Assembly (NCBI GenBank): GCA_013399305.1
Contig: VXAI01000380.1
Span: forward strand, 443,059-507,058
Reading direction: 5' to 3'
DNA: 64,000 nucleotides
Source of the DNA: Rostratula benghalensis
Lineage: Eukaryota > Chordata > Aves > Charadriiformes > Rostratulidae
Part shown: positions 1 to 13,700 of the stretch, one piece after another
How the letters are laid out: every line of letters starts with the position of its first letter
How positions within the stretch are numbered: position 1 is the first letter of the stretch
Made by a program: the position numbers and the translations under genes
Notes under the pieces: generated by a model
Told to the model about the DNA's origin: nothing
Database searches by the model: none
Seen by the model: the letters and a program-made list of their open reading frames with translations, nothing else

Positions 1-1410
1 TGGAAAGGAAGGAACGGTGTGCGAATTTCCCAGCCATTCCCAGTTTCTGTACTGAATGACAGAAGTCCCTTAAATATCAGTTATATTCCAGGATGAAGGT
101 AGGATTACACATTTCCTATACACTGAGCTCAGTCAAACTAAGCACAGTGAGTAAAGCAGCACACAATCATGATTATGTGCTCTTTAAAACACTGGCATCT
201 CTGTGTGTACTGAGCTGTACTCTAAATGTAGCAACGTCCTTCAATGAGCCTTAGCCTCTACTGTCAGGCAGAGTCTAAAATCCTGCATGCCCTGTGGAAT
301 ATTAAACTTGTCCGTTGAAAGTGCATTACACTGACTTTGCACAAAAGTAAATTATTCTTAAATCTTGAAGGACAATATAGATTTGGTCCTGCTTTATTCA
401 TTCATGGTGAATTTTGCTTTGATAAAATAACTCCTATATATCTTTATTTGTAAAATTACTGTGGCCTCAACTACCATCAGAGTTCAGGCACTATCACCAG
501 ATTTTTCTCTTTGCTTGGAATAACATCTAGAAAGCTGAAAGCTAAAAGCTCATGTTACACTGTGAATGAAAATGTGAATTTCTTTAACTAGGAACACAAG
601 CATAGTAACCCTAAATGAAAGTCATATCCTTACAAGGATATTTATAATGAGGGTAACAAGTACACCTGCTGCTGAAACATAACCCTCTGAACTGTATTGC
701 ATAGAAGTTGTAGTAATGATTCATTGGTTTTGTGGCACTTTGAATTAATTCACTGATGGGTGAAATCTCCTATGTCTTGCTTTTATTGTCTCTGTGACAT
801 TTGCCACATAATTACCATCTTTAAATGTTTCATAGCATCTCCCAACTATCTTCTGATTTTGGTAAAATTATTTTCACTGTTGGTCTATAACATTATGATT
901 TATTCCTTTAAAAAATTAGATCATAGTATTGCAGCACAGACTCTAATGCCCAAAACTCAAAGCTGTAACAGAGCAGCATTTCCCAGGTTTTCAAGGGAAA
1001 GTATTTTAACTTAAGGATTTGTAGCTGGAGTTGTATTGCAATCTCAAATTGCTCCCTTCATCAGATGTTTAAAAAGAGTGGCATTCTGAACATCAACAAG
1101 TTTTTATTATTCTCAGGTGAGAATTTTTGTTTATGCAAGTTTTATGAACGCTGATCAAATTACATTGCTGGTTAATTTTTTGCACTAAAAATTCTTGAAA
1201 GTGGAAACTGCTTGGAACCTCTCAATGCTCTCTAAAACACTTGGTGTGCTAGCTATTGATACTTCATTCTTGTGTTATTTCTAATTGTATCTTTTGCAAT
1301 TAAATATATCCCAGTAAGAAAAAGTAAATTCTTTTGCCTGTACTGAAATTAACACATTAGATATATTTTCATTTGAAACTGTTCCCATAAGTTAGGTAAA
1401 ATCAAATCTG

Positions 1411-1439
1411 AAAAATCTTAAAAAGGTTTTAAGATTTTT
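1411..1439. repeat. Perfect 13-bp inverted repeat, 3-nt spacer
   Basis: The left arm (1411-1423, AAAAATCTTAAAA) is the exact reverse complement of the right arm (1427-1439), with AGG between them. It would form a tight AT-rich hairpin or cruciform. No function is implied by the sequence. Confidence 0.85.
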
Positions 1440-4400
1440 TTAAGATCTAGGACTCAATGATTTTCTAGTTGTATAGGTTTTTATGCTATCACATGGAACA
1501 CTGTGGATTTAAATAGTGTATTTTGCCTTAATTTTATTCTGTATTTAAATGTTGTTTACTTGAGGACATTTTTGTGCTACCACAAATAGGAAAAACAATG
1601 TCCTTGGCATTGACCTGTGCTAATTAATATATAGTTTACATAGTGCCTTGCAAAGAAGCAATTGTTGAAATAGTTGAGTGTATCAGATAAAAAAGTGTTT
1701 GGTACAACAGGTTGAAATATTTGTGTTACGAATCCATGAAAGAATTAAGACAACAACACTTAAATTCGTTGTTAAAATTCATCAAAGATAGAAAAGTAAA
1801 AATAGGGTTCTCTCAGTGGAAGTCAATGCTACTTCACATATGTCTGTAATTTTTCAGTGTGATATCTATATCTCAATGTCTATTTTCAAACAGGAGCTTG
1901 GGGTATTGGTTGATGGATGGAAACATTCAGTTTTTAAACTTCTCACTCCCTTTGCAGGGAAATACTGGTATTTCAGCTAAGATTCGGCAATGGAACGTGT
2001 GCTTTCCGTATCCTTTCAGTGTAAATATGAACAGGTTTGCTTAAAGGTTAAGTGAATCTGTTTCCCTTTGCAGTGAAACCAGTGAGCAGCAGTCACACTC
2101 TTATTTCCTGCACCTCACCTGAGGAAGAGCAATAGCTTCCACAGTTTCTTTAACTGAGCCACTTGTGTTTTTCTTACTATACCATTAATTGCCAATGTCA
2201 CTTGAATGTTTTTGAAAATGTGCATATAGAGATGTACCTCTGCCAATCATAATTTTCTCCTTTCCCAGCAACCGTTCCGGCCAACCACATCTTGTGAATT
2301 TCATTTGACTCTCATTTAAATCACTGCTTTAGAACAATTGAGTTTTGCAGTACTTTCTCTTGTAATTCACTGTGATGTTCTAAATGCTCTAGTGCAGTCC
2401 TAAATTTGCAAAAGGCAAGTCCTTTCAGATCTGTCTTTGCTGTTGACATCTTCACTGATATTAAATCTTTGGGGAAAGAATATTCCAATACAGGTTTTTT
2501 AAAACGGTCCAAATAAATTAGAAAGTCTGAAGAGAATATTGTGTGGAGTAGATGTCTAATATAAAGGCATATTAAGTGGCAAAAAGATTAATAAAATGGT
2601 CAGACTTTATTTAGCAGAAGGATATTTTTTGCCTTGTTGTGAAGGTTTATGGATGTCTTCTATGCCTGCCAGAACTAATGGCTAGGGGTCAAGCATGGCT
2701 GCAAGGCATTATGCATGTTCAAGATTCTTGGAGAAAACCAATAGAGAATGGAAACTTCATTAAAATTACAGCTTTTTAAAATCAGTTCCCCTCACTGCTA
2801 TTTTATTCAAAGGGTACAAGAATGACAGCTGACCTTCTGGATATATAAATGACATTTAAAAATATGAATAAAACACAAATTAATCCAGGTATAAAAGGAA
2901 AATCCATTATATCATTTCTTTGTCTTTGGTACTAGTGTTTTGCAGTGATAACCTGTCTCAGTTGAAATCTGTGGGAATGTACAATTGATTTTATCTCAGC
3001 TAAATGTGACTTCTCCTGACATCAGAAAAAGACTGAAGAGGTTAAGGTGGCTACTGTATGGTTTTACTTTTGGAAACTATGCAGAAACAGAGTTCCTGAT
3101 GTATGCTAATCCGCAACTAACATATACTGGGCTTGATTTTCATCACTGCTGTAAGTAGCTTTTCAACATTCTGGTGGCTAGGGTGTACACTTGGGAAGTG
3201 GGAGGCAGATATTTGAATTTGTACAGTCTAAGGAGAACAAAACCACAGCTTTTATACTTTTGAACAGATCAGCCTAATTGGTGAATTGTTTTGAAAAAGG
3301 CAGGTATCATCAGCCAGCTAAGTTCCAGAAAAAATGAGTCCCAACTAATTACCTTCTTGTCTTCAGAAAATTATTCCAGTTTGTGGACCCTGCATGCACG
3401 GATTTCCATGAATATGCCACACTGTCATGGTTATATGTGGTGGGTTTTAGGCTTATTGCCATGCTCACAGTGGTTTATTAGCTGGAACCGGATAAATGCC
3501 ACCCCCCCACCCCTTGCCTCTCACAGAAGGGTTTTTGTGGGACAGTCTCCTGAGTTTCTTGCCTGTCTTTATTTACTACTGAGAGGAACCTCGGTGCCTA
3601 ACTGTGACTCCCTGCATCATCCTCTTAGAATCAGTCCCAAAGTTTTCGCTGCTGCCCTAGTTGAAAATACTTTGTCCCTTCCTTTTCATCTTAAGATAAT
3701 ATCCTTGATTTAAGGAAGCTGTTTTGTCACTGTTTATTATTACATTTTTTGTTTGTCTTTTGGGCACTGGCATTAACAGTTCTCCAAGGCCTAGACAGAA
3801 CGGGAGAATAAGCTAGAGTCAGTCCTTGTATTGTTGTACCTGACCCCTTACCCATGTTAGTGCTGTCACAAGTTAATTTACAACAGAGACTAGGCCTGGG
3901 GGGGAAATTTCTGATGGAACATTTCCACCAGGCAGTATTGGTTTGTCAGGAAAAAAAAAAAGGAAATGTGGTAATTGTGATCAATCTATTGAATGAAACC
4001 AGACAAATTTCTGTTAAAATCCTGTTTAGTTTCCCAACATCTCACCTGACCTCACTGGCCCCTTGGTAGTCCATGGGCAACTGCAGAGCCAGGGACTGTG
4101 GGGGAGCAAGGGAACATGGGCTATGCAAGTTCCCAGATGGCACACTGGTCTGTTTTCCAATTGCAAAAACATAAACCCCTACTGCTTTTAAAGTCCCCCA
4201 TAGCTTTAATGGAGATGACTTTTTGGAGCCAGTTTATCAATGGTCTACAACAAAAGTTTCCAAAGCATAATGCATAGGCCATGGTTAATGGCAAGTGGCC
4301 ATGGAATCGTGCAGCAGAATTCTCATGTAAACTCTTTTGAAATGGATATACTTCAGCCTCTGTAATTTGAAATCTGCTAACCTAAGAAGAAAAATGTGGG

Positions 4401-4924
4401 AGGTTTCTGATCTTTTTTCTGAATTCTTCAATGCAGAGAGAAAGCTGTTGTTGGTTTAGGGTTTTTTTCCCCCTCTTTATGAGTAGGTTTTCATTTTTGA
4501 AAGAGCAATGTGGCAACTCAGTTTTTTTAGTGGAATTTTACAACTACCACCTTCATTCTGTCCTTAATAATTACAATCATAACTATTGGTTTTCTGAGCT
4601 TGTAGAGGTTCAGGGATTTGTGCTCTATCTCCTCCCACCAATTGTGTCTAATGGTGTCTTTAAGAGGCATTGGAAAAAGGATGTGGTAGCAATGTCACTA
4701 TATGGAAATCTGTACTTTAATATGCTTTAACTAAATTGCAAAGACCATTAACTTTTTGTCTCTTGCTTGTTGCGGAAGCGTAGTCTTTTACTAACCTGGT
4801 GCTTAGTAAAAAAATGAGACAGACAAGAACCACTCTTGCTTTATAGCTGCAATATCCATAAGAGGAAAGCAAAATTCCTGCTCTTTTTAAACAATGTGTC
4901 TTAATGACACATGCAGCATTTATC

Positions 4925-4950
4925 AATACTGAATGTTTCAATTCAGTATT
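4925..4950. repeat. Perfect 10-bp inverted repeat, 6-nt spacer
   Basis: AATACTGAAT (4925-4934) and ATTCAGTATT (4941-4950) are exact reverse complements around GTTTCA. This is a simple hairpin in AT-rich DNA with no gene nearby. Confidence 0.85.
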
Positions 4951-6512
4951 TAAATCAGCTGATAAACTATGGGAAAAAATTAATCTGAATAAAATTATAA
5001 CTAAAGTATACAAGCCGCTATGTTGCAAAAATGTAAAAATATTTTGTGTTATTTTCTTCTTTCATGAAGCAACAGTAGAAAATGGGGGTGAGGCAGGGAG
5101 GGGAAAAAAGCAAAATCCAAAGCTAGAAATCATTAATCATATTTCCTTCAACTTCCATTTATAACAAGTTTTGAAGTGATGAAAGTCAGTGTATGCAATG
5201 GAAATTGCCCCAGTGAGAAAACAGTGAGCTTCATTTTTTCATATCTTCATTTTTCATCAAACCTATTGTACAAGTGCAGAATATCAGTATAAAATGTTAT
5301 TGTATTGATTCGAGTTTCTCTACTACCCAATCAGCCACAAGCTAGCAGTGTGTTGTAATGACAGCAGGTTAGAGCATCATGTGTCCAGTATTTCTACAAG
5401 AAAGCCCATTTTTGTCAATAGCAGCAGATAGACTCATTTTTGCCAGCTAAACTGTACTGTTAAACCAGAGTTTTTCAAACGCCTTACTCATGAAAACTTT
5501 GGAATATCATTTAAGATTAGATCAAGTTTCAGAAAAATGTTTTCTCATCTTTTTGCTGATTTAGGGATACAAACTCCAGTCATTGTTCTTTTTCCAGTAA
5601 ATGCAAGACATAATGAAGGGGAGCATACACGTGTGCAGTACTGAGCACAGCTTGCTAAATGTCTTATTTATTTTTCTGTGAGGCAGTTTCTAATCAAAGC
5701 AAATAATTTTAAACCATTCTAGGTTAGGTCTATCTTTAGATTAAAAAAAAGGCCACGGAGAAAGGAGTCATGAAGTAGTTTACACCCAAAGTGTGGCTTG
5801 CCATAAAAATAGCATAATAGTTTTGGATTCCTAACACCTTCACACTCCAAAATCTACCCATTTATTGCAATGAAACAACTGACCCTAGTTACATAAAATT
5901 TTCAGTTCTTGGCTTGACACATTTTTTAAACTAACAAAGCCTGCTCCATACACGTTATTTTTGTATATAACCCCCATTTTACATAACTGCATGGTAATTA
6001 TGTCTTATAAACAAACTGTGATAGCTGTATTCACTGCAGCAGAGATGACAGAGTTGTGTTGCTGTGTTTGGCTTTTTAGCCTAAAGTAATTTAAAAATAT
6101 TTAACAGAATTTCATTTTTCACCCTGGTATTTAAACCATGATAAATTAAGATCCCTGACACTCTTATATGACAGTAGATGAAGCTGAGTGACATAAGTCT
6201 CTGCCCTCTTGTGGCAGATCAGGTTGGGAAAGTAAACTAACAATTGGGGAGTATTTTCTTTAACTTCAAAGTTTTTTCTATACAGTGATACAAGTTCTAA
6301 GGTGTCAGCAAGAACTGAAATCTTCGCCTAGTCTCATAGTTTCTTAATGGAACAAAGCCCATGGGGAGAAAATGACTGGAGAAAAATGTGACACTTATTT
6401 GGCATTGATTGATTTTACTGTAATAGTCATCTGCATCAATGTAAGGGTCTGTCTGTTACCTAGGGTCTGAGAGATCTCTCCCCCAAACGCCTCGGTGACC
6501 ACAAAGTGCTAC

Positions 6513-7069
6513 CATAGAATCACAGAAAGTCAAGGTTGGAAGAGAACTTCAAGATCACAGAATCACAGAATCACAGACTATCAGGGACTGGAAGGGACCT
6601 TGAAAGCTCATCCAGTCCAATCCCCTGCCAGAGCAGGAACACCCAGAGCAGGTCACACAGGAAGGTGTCCAGGAGGGGTTTGAATGTCTCCAGAGAAGGA
6701 GACTCCACCACCTCTCTGGGCAGCCCCTGCCAGTGCTCCCTCACCCTCACTGTGAAGAAGTTTTTCCTCATATTTCAGTGGAACCTCCTGTGTTCCAGCT
6801 TGTACCCATTGCCCCTTGTCCTATCGTTGCCTGTCACTGAGAAGAGCCTGGCTCCGTCCTCCTGACACTCACCCTTTCCAGATTTAGAAACATTCAGGAG
6901 GTCACCCCTCAGTCTCCTCTTCTCCAAGCTCAAGGGACCCAGCTCCCTCAGCCTTTCCTCCTCTGGGAGATGCTCCACTCCCTTCAGCATCTTTGTGGTT
7001 CTACGCTGCACTCTCTCAAGCAATTCCCTGTCTCTCTGGAACTAGTCCAAGTGCATCATCTAGTCCATG
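6513..7069 (-). mobile_element. Older CR1 3' fragment, split by a second CR1
   Basis: Positions 6513-6555 carry the reverse complement of a CR1 3' end: an ATTCTATG-type terminus, then the 'aaggttggaag...acttcaagatc' stretch. The next expected piece of this family ('atctagtcc') reappears around 7057-7065, after the inner CR1. The outer element is therefore a short 3'-terminal CR1 relic in minus orientation, cut in two by a later insertion. Very little of it remains and the right-hand boundary is approximate. Confidence 0.55.
6556..7045 (-). mobile_element. CR1 LINE 3' fragment, younger inner copy
   Basis: On the plus strand it begins with repeated CACAGAAT units (the CR1 3' terminal repeat) and then runs backwards through the C-terminal end of CR1 ORF2. 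The reverse-strand frame at 6775-7023 encodes the typical CR1 tail ([34 protein letters not shown] motifs). Over 71 residues it differs at only about three positions from the copy near 53.2 kb, so the two belong to the same young subfamily. It is 5'-truncated, as is usual for CR1, and cannot encode a working reverse transcriptase. Confidence 0.92.
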
Positions 7070-8782
7070 TACTATGATATTTATATATTTAAATACTAAC
7101 AACTATTACCACTATAAGTAAAACCACATGGTATTCAGATTATCAGATTGCCAAAGAAAACTGGCTGTAAACAAAGTAGCACAATTAAACCAACTAAAAA
7201 TGACAGGAGCAAGAAGTAAAAACAGGAAAGTGAAAAATAACAGTTCTTAAAGTTTGTAAATCCAGATTAACAGTATAATAATATCCATTTGTAATGAATA
7301 TTCTATGAATAAACCAACCGAATTCTATTGATTTGGGGCCATTATCAGGAAAAAGCAAAACCAAAAGGTGAAATGGAGGGCAAGGGACCTTTTTGCCATG
7401 TGTTTGGCAGAATTTCAGCCTTAGTATTTCTGCAGTTGTCTGTAACGGATGGCAGATTTAATGCCTTCCAATCAATGTTGCTACTCTGCCTTATAGATTT
7501 TAAGATATCTTGACATCAAAATTACTATATCCCAAGCCAGTAATAACAGCAAGGGAAAAAGAAAAAAGGTATCTACCCAAAGACTGAAAGTACTGCGTTC
7601 ATAGCCCCTGCAGGGAGGCAGGGGGACTGGAGGAACGTGGGGAAACACAGACACTACCACGGAATAAGGTGGAGCAAAGGGCCATCTGGGCACAGTAGCT
7701 GCCACCAAGCAAATAGCAGAGAAAGTGGTGGGACCTTCTGTGAGTGGAAAGAGAACGTGTGAGCCCACAGACCCCCCAGAAGAGTGTGAGACATGCTGTG
7801 GTAGAGTGGTCTGTCACAGGTGGACTGCATGCACAACCCTAGCTGTTAGAAGAAAATAACGGGTGTGAGTGGGTGGTGGGACTGGAAGGGCCTGATCCAT
7901 GCATGAGAGAGCAGGTAGGAAACTGAGAGCTGAAAGGGAGAACAGAGGAAAGCCAGGAATTACCGGTGTCTACAGTGAACGTGGCCTTACAAAAACTCTT
8001 TGCGTTATTGCTGCCTTATGCATTTAATTGAAAATAAACCAAGAAACATTGTGGATTAGCATCCATGTAGTTGTGAGTATATTTATTATTAAATCCTACT
8101 CCTTCATGTCCTTTGTGTACTGTTATCATAAGCAGACAGCTACCATTTCTCAAACATCTGTTTTAAAAGACTTACAGTAGCATGTATTTAACATTTAAGC
8201 ACTTTCAGCAACTCTTTGAAACAATTAGCTGATAATGAGCAGGTTCCATGCTAGAAGACTATACTAAAATGTTTATTAAAAACTTTAAAATGCTAAGACT
8301 CTGACTTTAAGAAGGAAAAGGCCACACAATCATCTGCTCACTCTGGGGAGTCACTCTGAGGTGTTACTTCTACAAAGCAGAAAATAACTGCTGCAAGGAA
8401 GTTCTGTTTCACTGTGAGCTTTTGTGCAAGGACAAAGTCTGAAGGTTTATCAAAGCCTGCTGAGGTTGAGTGCTTTGTGACAGATTCCTGAAACACAATA
8501 CTAGCAGAGCTTTGGCGTGATACATCATAAAAGTTACTTGGGATTTTCTTGGTCTTCTTCATAAACCTTTCTCACTTCCTTCATCATCATGAGGTTCAAG
8601 GTGTTAACTTGCCAACCTAACTGTAAAAACTAGAGTTTGACAAGAAACTTAGGTGAGGAAACAAGGGAAGGCAGGGAAAGTGTTTCTTGTTCCAGAGGCG
8701 GGGGCTGACAATGAGGTTATGCTAACAGGGCTGGACCATCAAAAAGAGGAACTTGGCTCATAAGACTCTTCCTTGTGTTTAT

Positions 8783-8804
8783 TGACCACAGAAGAGTGTG
8801 GTCA
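8783..8804. promoter_or_regulatory. Hairpin of two inverted RUNX-like sites
   Basis: TGACCACA (8783-8790) and TGTGGTCA (8797-8804) are a perfect 8-bp inverted repeat around GAAGAG. Each arm contains the RUNX core (TGTGGT / ACCACA). A second perfect inverted repeat, GATCTCT...AGAGATC, lies at 8867-8883. Binding is inferred from the motif only; such cores occur often by chance. Confidence 0.3.
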
Positions 8805-8900
8805 GGATTTGAGAACTCTGATTTCTCAAAGGTGTCCCTAGAGAATCAGCAAAGTTTCTTTGTGAAGATCTCTCTCAGAGATCCCAGCTGTCTTAAAAAA

Positions 8901-8920
8901 ACCAACCAACCAACCAACCA
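8901..8920. repeat. (AACC)n tetranucleotide run
   Basis: About five tandem units of a four-base AC-rich motif, flanked by A runs. This is a simple microsatellite. Confidence 0.85.
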
Positions 8921-10703
8921 AACAATAAAAAAACCCAACCCTAGATTAAACTTCAGCCTTGGAAAGTGAATGTTCTAGTTAGATGAACCACAAGGATAGA
9001 AATGGAAATATAAAAGTAAATAACTCTCATTTCCCCTAAACTTTAGAACTGGGGGGTTTTGCCTCGAGATATAAACACTTCTCATCTGAGTAAACCTAAT
9101 CTGTAGTTTGTAACTTCCGGTCACTTTATAAAATGGAAAAATACCTAAAAGGGATTTACCACAGTTCAGGGAGTTATTGTAAGGTTATTACAAATTTAGA
9201 AAGCAACATACTGTGAAAACTATATGAAGTGTGTGGGCATACTTTAATTATTTTTTTAAATCCATACCTCTGCATGCTTAAAGCTAAATGTATTTTTTCA
9301 GGACCTCAGTGCCTCTGAGGCCCAACCAACACCTCTTCTATTGTGCTGGAGACTGTGTAATTGCATAGCATGAGATGCTGCATACCGTGAAGCGGCAACA
9401 CTTGAAGTACACAAGAGCAATGAAGAAAAGCTGATTTAGGGATTATATATGAAGAAGTGAGGGCCAGATAGAACAAATGTCTTTTGTAAGATTACAGTTT
9501 TCTTGCCAAAATTAAAAATAAACTTTGTTCATATATTCTTTTTTCTATTAATGTTGAGTCACTGCAGTTCTTTACTAAATAAAAATCACTTAAAGCCTTA
9601 ACAAGGGGATTGAGATGTCAGTGTTCTTTAGTGGAATGTACTACTTGGTACTTGTACCCAATGTTTCCTGGCATAGTCAAGCATGGTTTTCATCATTCTC
9701 TGAAATAAGAACAGGATTTCAGCCATTCAGTTTACCACAAATGTTATTAAGGTGTTGATCTTTGAAAAGAAATGAAAGGTTTTCCAGCACAGACCTTTGC
9801 TGATTGTTCAGGGTTTGAGACAGATCCTAGACAGTTATGTACTTGCCCTAATACCTTGGATCCAGTCTCTATGCCCTCACAGTAGTTCTACCCAGAATCA
9901 GACCTTGTTTTCTTGAGAATTCAAGCTTTCTATGTAATGCAGTCCTAATAGGACATGAAAATTCAAGGCCATTATTCTTATATATATTCTTTTATACACA
10001 TATAAATATATTCCCTTTTATATTTTTTTTTCTTATATTATTCTTATTCATTACATCTGTTATTGATAGGGAACTTGGTCCAGAATAGCCACAATGCTGC
10101 CACTAACACAAAGCAGTATTTGTCATGACTTTGGTGGCCTTGTGCATGTAGCTTAGATATGACACTCTAGCATCCTGCACCTTGATTCCCTTTGTCTTAC
10201 ATCTGTGAACTGCAGTCCCATGGATCATATTCTGTGCTGTTGAAAATTATTGCTTTTATGAAGAAGCAATGAAAACTTGGAGACATAGATTTATAAGACC
10301 TGGGGTGCTGATATTTGGTTGTACCTCCCTTTTTCCTTCATGCTCAAACACATTTGAAACAGTGGTACAAAATATGCATTGATAATCACAATAATAAATT
10401 GTTCCTTCACATTCTCTAAGTAGACAAAAGAGTTCTTGCACATTACACATATTGTAAAGACATAAATCAAATAACCAATGCAGTTTCAGTATACCTTGTT
10501 TTCTGTGGTTATCTACATAATTACCATAATTGCCCATTGTATTCAACACATTTTTGCAATAGTCTAATTGTTATTGTGTTCCTGAAAATATCATATTTCT
10601 AGTCATTGTCAGCAGTCAACAGATGGCATATAAGCTTGGCATCATAAATTATATATAATAGCAAAGAAAAATATCACTTTATCCTTTGTAACTTGCCTAA
10701 TTT

Positions 10704-10738
10704 GGGGGGGGGGTGTGGGGTGTGGGTGGAGAGGGGGG
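10704..10738 (+). repeat. G-rich tract, potential G-quadruplex
   Basis: A run of about ten G is followed by three more G runs of 3-6 bases, separated by 1-5 bases. This fits the usual pattern for an intramolecular G-quadruplex on the plus strand. Confidence 0.7.
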
Positions 10739-13700
10739 CAATTTATTTTTTCTAAAGTTTCTATTTTAAGTATCTAAGTATTGCTTTAGATGGTGGTTTT
10801 GCATACAACATGAAATTAACATCTGTGAATAAGTTGAGTTAATTGACCCAAATTAGAACTTGAACAAAATGCCATGTGAATACATATACTTTCAACTTTG
10901 GTGCCTGCTTCCACAGCAGATAGAAAAACAAGGCACATAATGATAATTTTAAAAACCCAACCCCAAACTTCGTAGGAAAAATAAGCGGTCATATTCAGCA
11001 AAAATTCTGGCATTAATTCTTCTTCCACTGTTAGGTATATTTATATGAGATTTTAAAGGCAAACAAGACTTCTCTTACCCATTTTCTGAAGCAACATGAG
11101 CCAGTTCTTGCTAAACAGGAGCCATCCAGCAGTTCTACAGCTTCAGTATCTTCAGACACCATGCGCAGATACAACACCCTTTATCACAGCAATCTGTGGT
11201 TATTGTTTTGAAGATTATTTCCTCTAATCAGTTAAAAAGGTAGGCAGCCTGAAGCTGCAACTCACAGTAAATTATGGTGTAAATATATCCCCTGTTAACA
11301 TCATCTGATTTAGTGTGTCATTCCATAGACCAGGACTCAGTCTTTTAGTTCTAATCAGAAGATTTCTGCGTCCCTTGTAGAAGATCTTTCATGCAGAGTC
11401 CTCTGGATAAATAAGAGACCTCTCCATATTGAAAACTCTCACACATGCGAGAGAAGAAAAATATTTAAACTTTACTTCTTATATTTATATAAGTTTTTAA
11501 AGTATATTTAATACAGTTAAAGTTATTAACAAATATTTTTATTTGTTATTAAGAAATAGTTAAAATTGATGCTATTAGAGGATCTAATAAATACTTGATA
11601 CAGCATAGAACACCTGTAGATTTTTGTTGGCTTTGGAATGGTTTTAGAACAGTTACTCTTTAAAAAGAATGTTGTGACATAAACTTTCACTGAAGTTTCA
11701 GAGGATATCCTACCATTCTGCTCCACAAGCCACCTTCAATCCCCAGCGACAATGTACATTGTTGCACATACATTGCACATACATTTTGAAACCTCCAGAA
11801 TGCTTTCTATGGAGGACTGATCTGAGTAAGAGCGTAAGTTAAAGAAAAGATTTTATTTACAATCAGCAAAAGTGAGCTAGGAAATGATTGAAGACAATTT
11901 TTAAGAAGGTTTTAGAGTGGGGTTTTTTTCTGCTTGTTACCCCTTGCTTGTATAATGGCACCAAAAGACGCAGGTTATGTAAAAGATATTTCATTAAAAG
12001 AGGTTTGCTGTACCAAACAAATTTTTGAAAAGGTGCCTCTGGTTTTAATGTCTCAAATACTGGATACTTAGTATAAGAATACTTGAGGGGATGACTACTC
12101 ACAGTTACATCTACATCAGATCAGTTTTGAAAGCACAAACCACTCTGAAAAATCAGGCCTCAGTTTTGCATAGGTTGGATGGGTCAAAATTGAAGGCATA
12201 TTTTAAACCTTTGCAGTTATGTCTACCTGTGAAGTTAATAAGCAGTTAAGCCTATCTACAAAGATTTCTGAGTCAAACAGATCCATTATTTTCTGTGGCC
12301 TGGTAGCCTTTGCCTTCAAAGCCTCATGTCTTAGTAGTGGAGGGCTTATTTTGCTCATATGCCTTTTGTTTAGTTTGTAGAACATTGTGTGGTACCTAAA
12401 ACCCCAGGAATACCACTATTCTTTGAGGTTTTGGGAGGGAGGTCTAATTAAGCAGGTCTCTGCTGTTACATGCACAGCTGTGAAGCTGACTGTGACTTGA
12501 GTTATGTGTCACAAACTGAAGGCAAGTTTGCTCAATAGAACATTTGGTTTATTATTTGAGAGCAGAATCAACCACAAAAGATATAATTAACATCAGAAGA
12601 GTACCATTGCCATTATTTTCTTGGTTTAAGTGATTTCTTTTTTGACAGGTATAGTAGACAGGTTCTTTTTATGTCAACCTGTTCTTTTAAAGACTAAAAT
12701 CATTACTGAATAAGCTTCTTTGATGGATTAGAGTGGATTCTACTTAGTTGACATATTCCATAGTGCTGTGATGTGTTAAATTGACCCAGTTATTTACATA
12801 CTTAGCAAGGAAAAATATAACTGAAATACTAAAAACTATCACAAAGAGACCAAATATCAAAATTTAAATGAAGTCACCCTGTTTCTATTTTAATTACTAT
12901 AATTTCCTCAGTTTCACACTTATAAAAATTGTGTATTTCCTTGTTCACCTCTTTTCTGATATTTTGGAGTTAAGTTGTTTCAGGAAAGGACAGTTTGCCT
13001 GACACAAAGAGACATTGATCTTGATTTTGTGATGCAAACCTTAAATACTTCAGTTGAACATTTTCAGCTTCCTGCGTTATGGCTCAGTGGCAAAGTCCCA
13101 GCTGACTTCTACACATGTAGTTGCGGATGTGAGACATCTGTGTCATGATACATTTGTAAATGAAAATATTTTCAATGGAAAAGCAAGACTCAAGGAGGTG
13201 AGAACTCTAAACTTTGAAATCTGCAGTGTATTAAGGGAGATGTAGGAGCTGCAGCCTCTGGGCTACTATAAAATTGAGTCAGCCTATAAAGTAGTTTGGG
13301 AGCTGGACAAAATGGAACTAGCTCACTGAGAAGTATTACAGGTAACTTTTTTTCATAATTTTTTTGTTTAGAACCTTCCACATTTCCTTAGATTCGTTTA
13401 ACCTAGAATGCTTATAGCTACATATGTGAAAATGAAGGCCAAATTATTTTATACATTGAAATAAATCATTTGCATTTTAGACATATTTCTTTATTTTTAA
13501 CCCTGGGCATTTTCTTTTAAATGTTTTTTCCTTGAGACTTATCTGCTACGAAGTCTTTTTATCAGGCAAGGACTTCAACATTTGAGACCATGGAGCAAAC
13601 CCACTGATTTTTTAAAATTTAATTAAATAACTGTCAACCCAACCATACACATAAGGGAACTTTAAATAGCCTGAACTCTACAGACACAGTGAAGTAAGCA

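Larger units (their letters stand above)
1..6512. other. AT-rich non-coding flank
   Basis: No coding region is supported. The open frames here are short (140 codons at most), lack domain-like composition and sit in AT-rich sequence. I see two clear hairpins (listed separately), short A and T runs, and a small C run near 3500. No repeat family was recognised by eye. It lies about 15-21 kb upstream of the CpG-island promoter, so it could hold distal regulatory DNA, but nothing in the sequence alone shows this. Confidence 0.6.

Noticed and set aside
3291..3713. 140-codon open frame
   Set aside because: Unrecognised, no domain, no splice or promoter context. This length is expected by chance in 64 kb.
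7590..7970. Compositionally distinct block considered as an LTR
   Set aside because: No TG...CA ends, polyadenylation signal or matching second copy could be seen.
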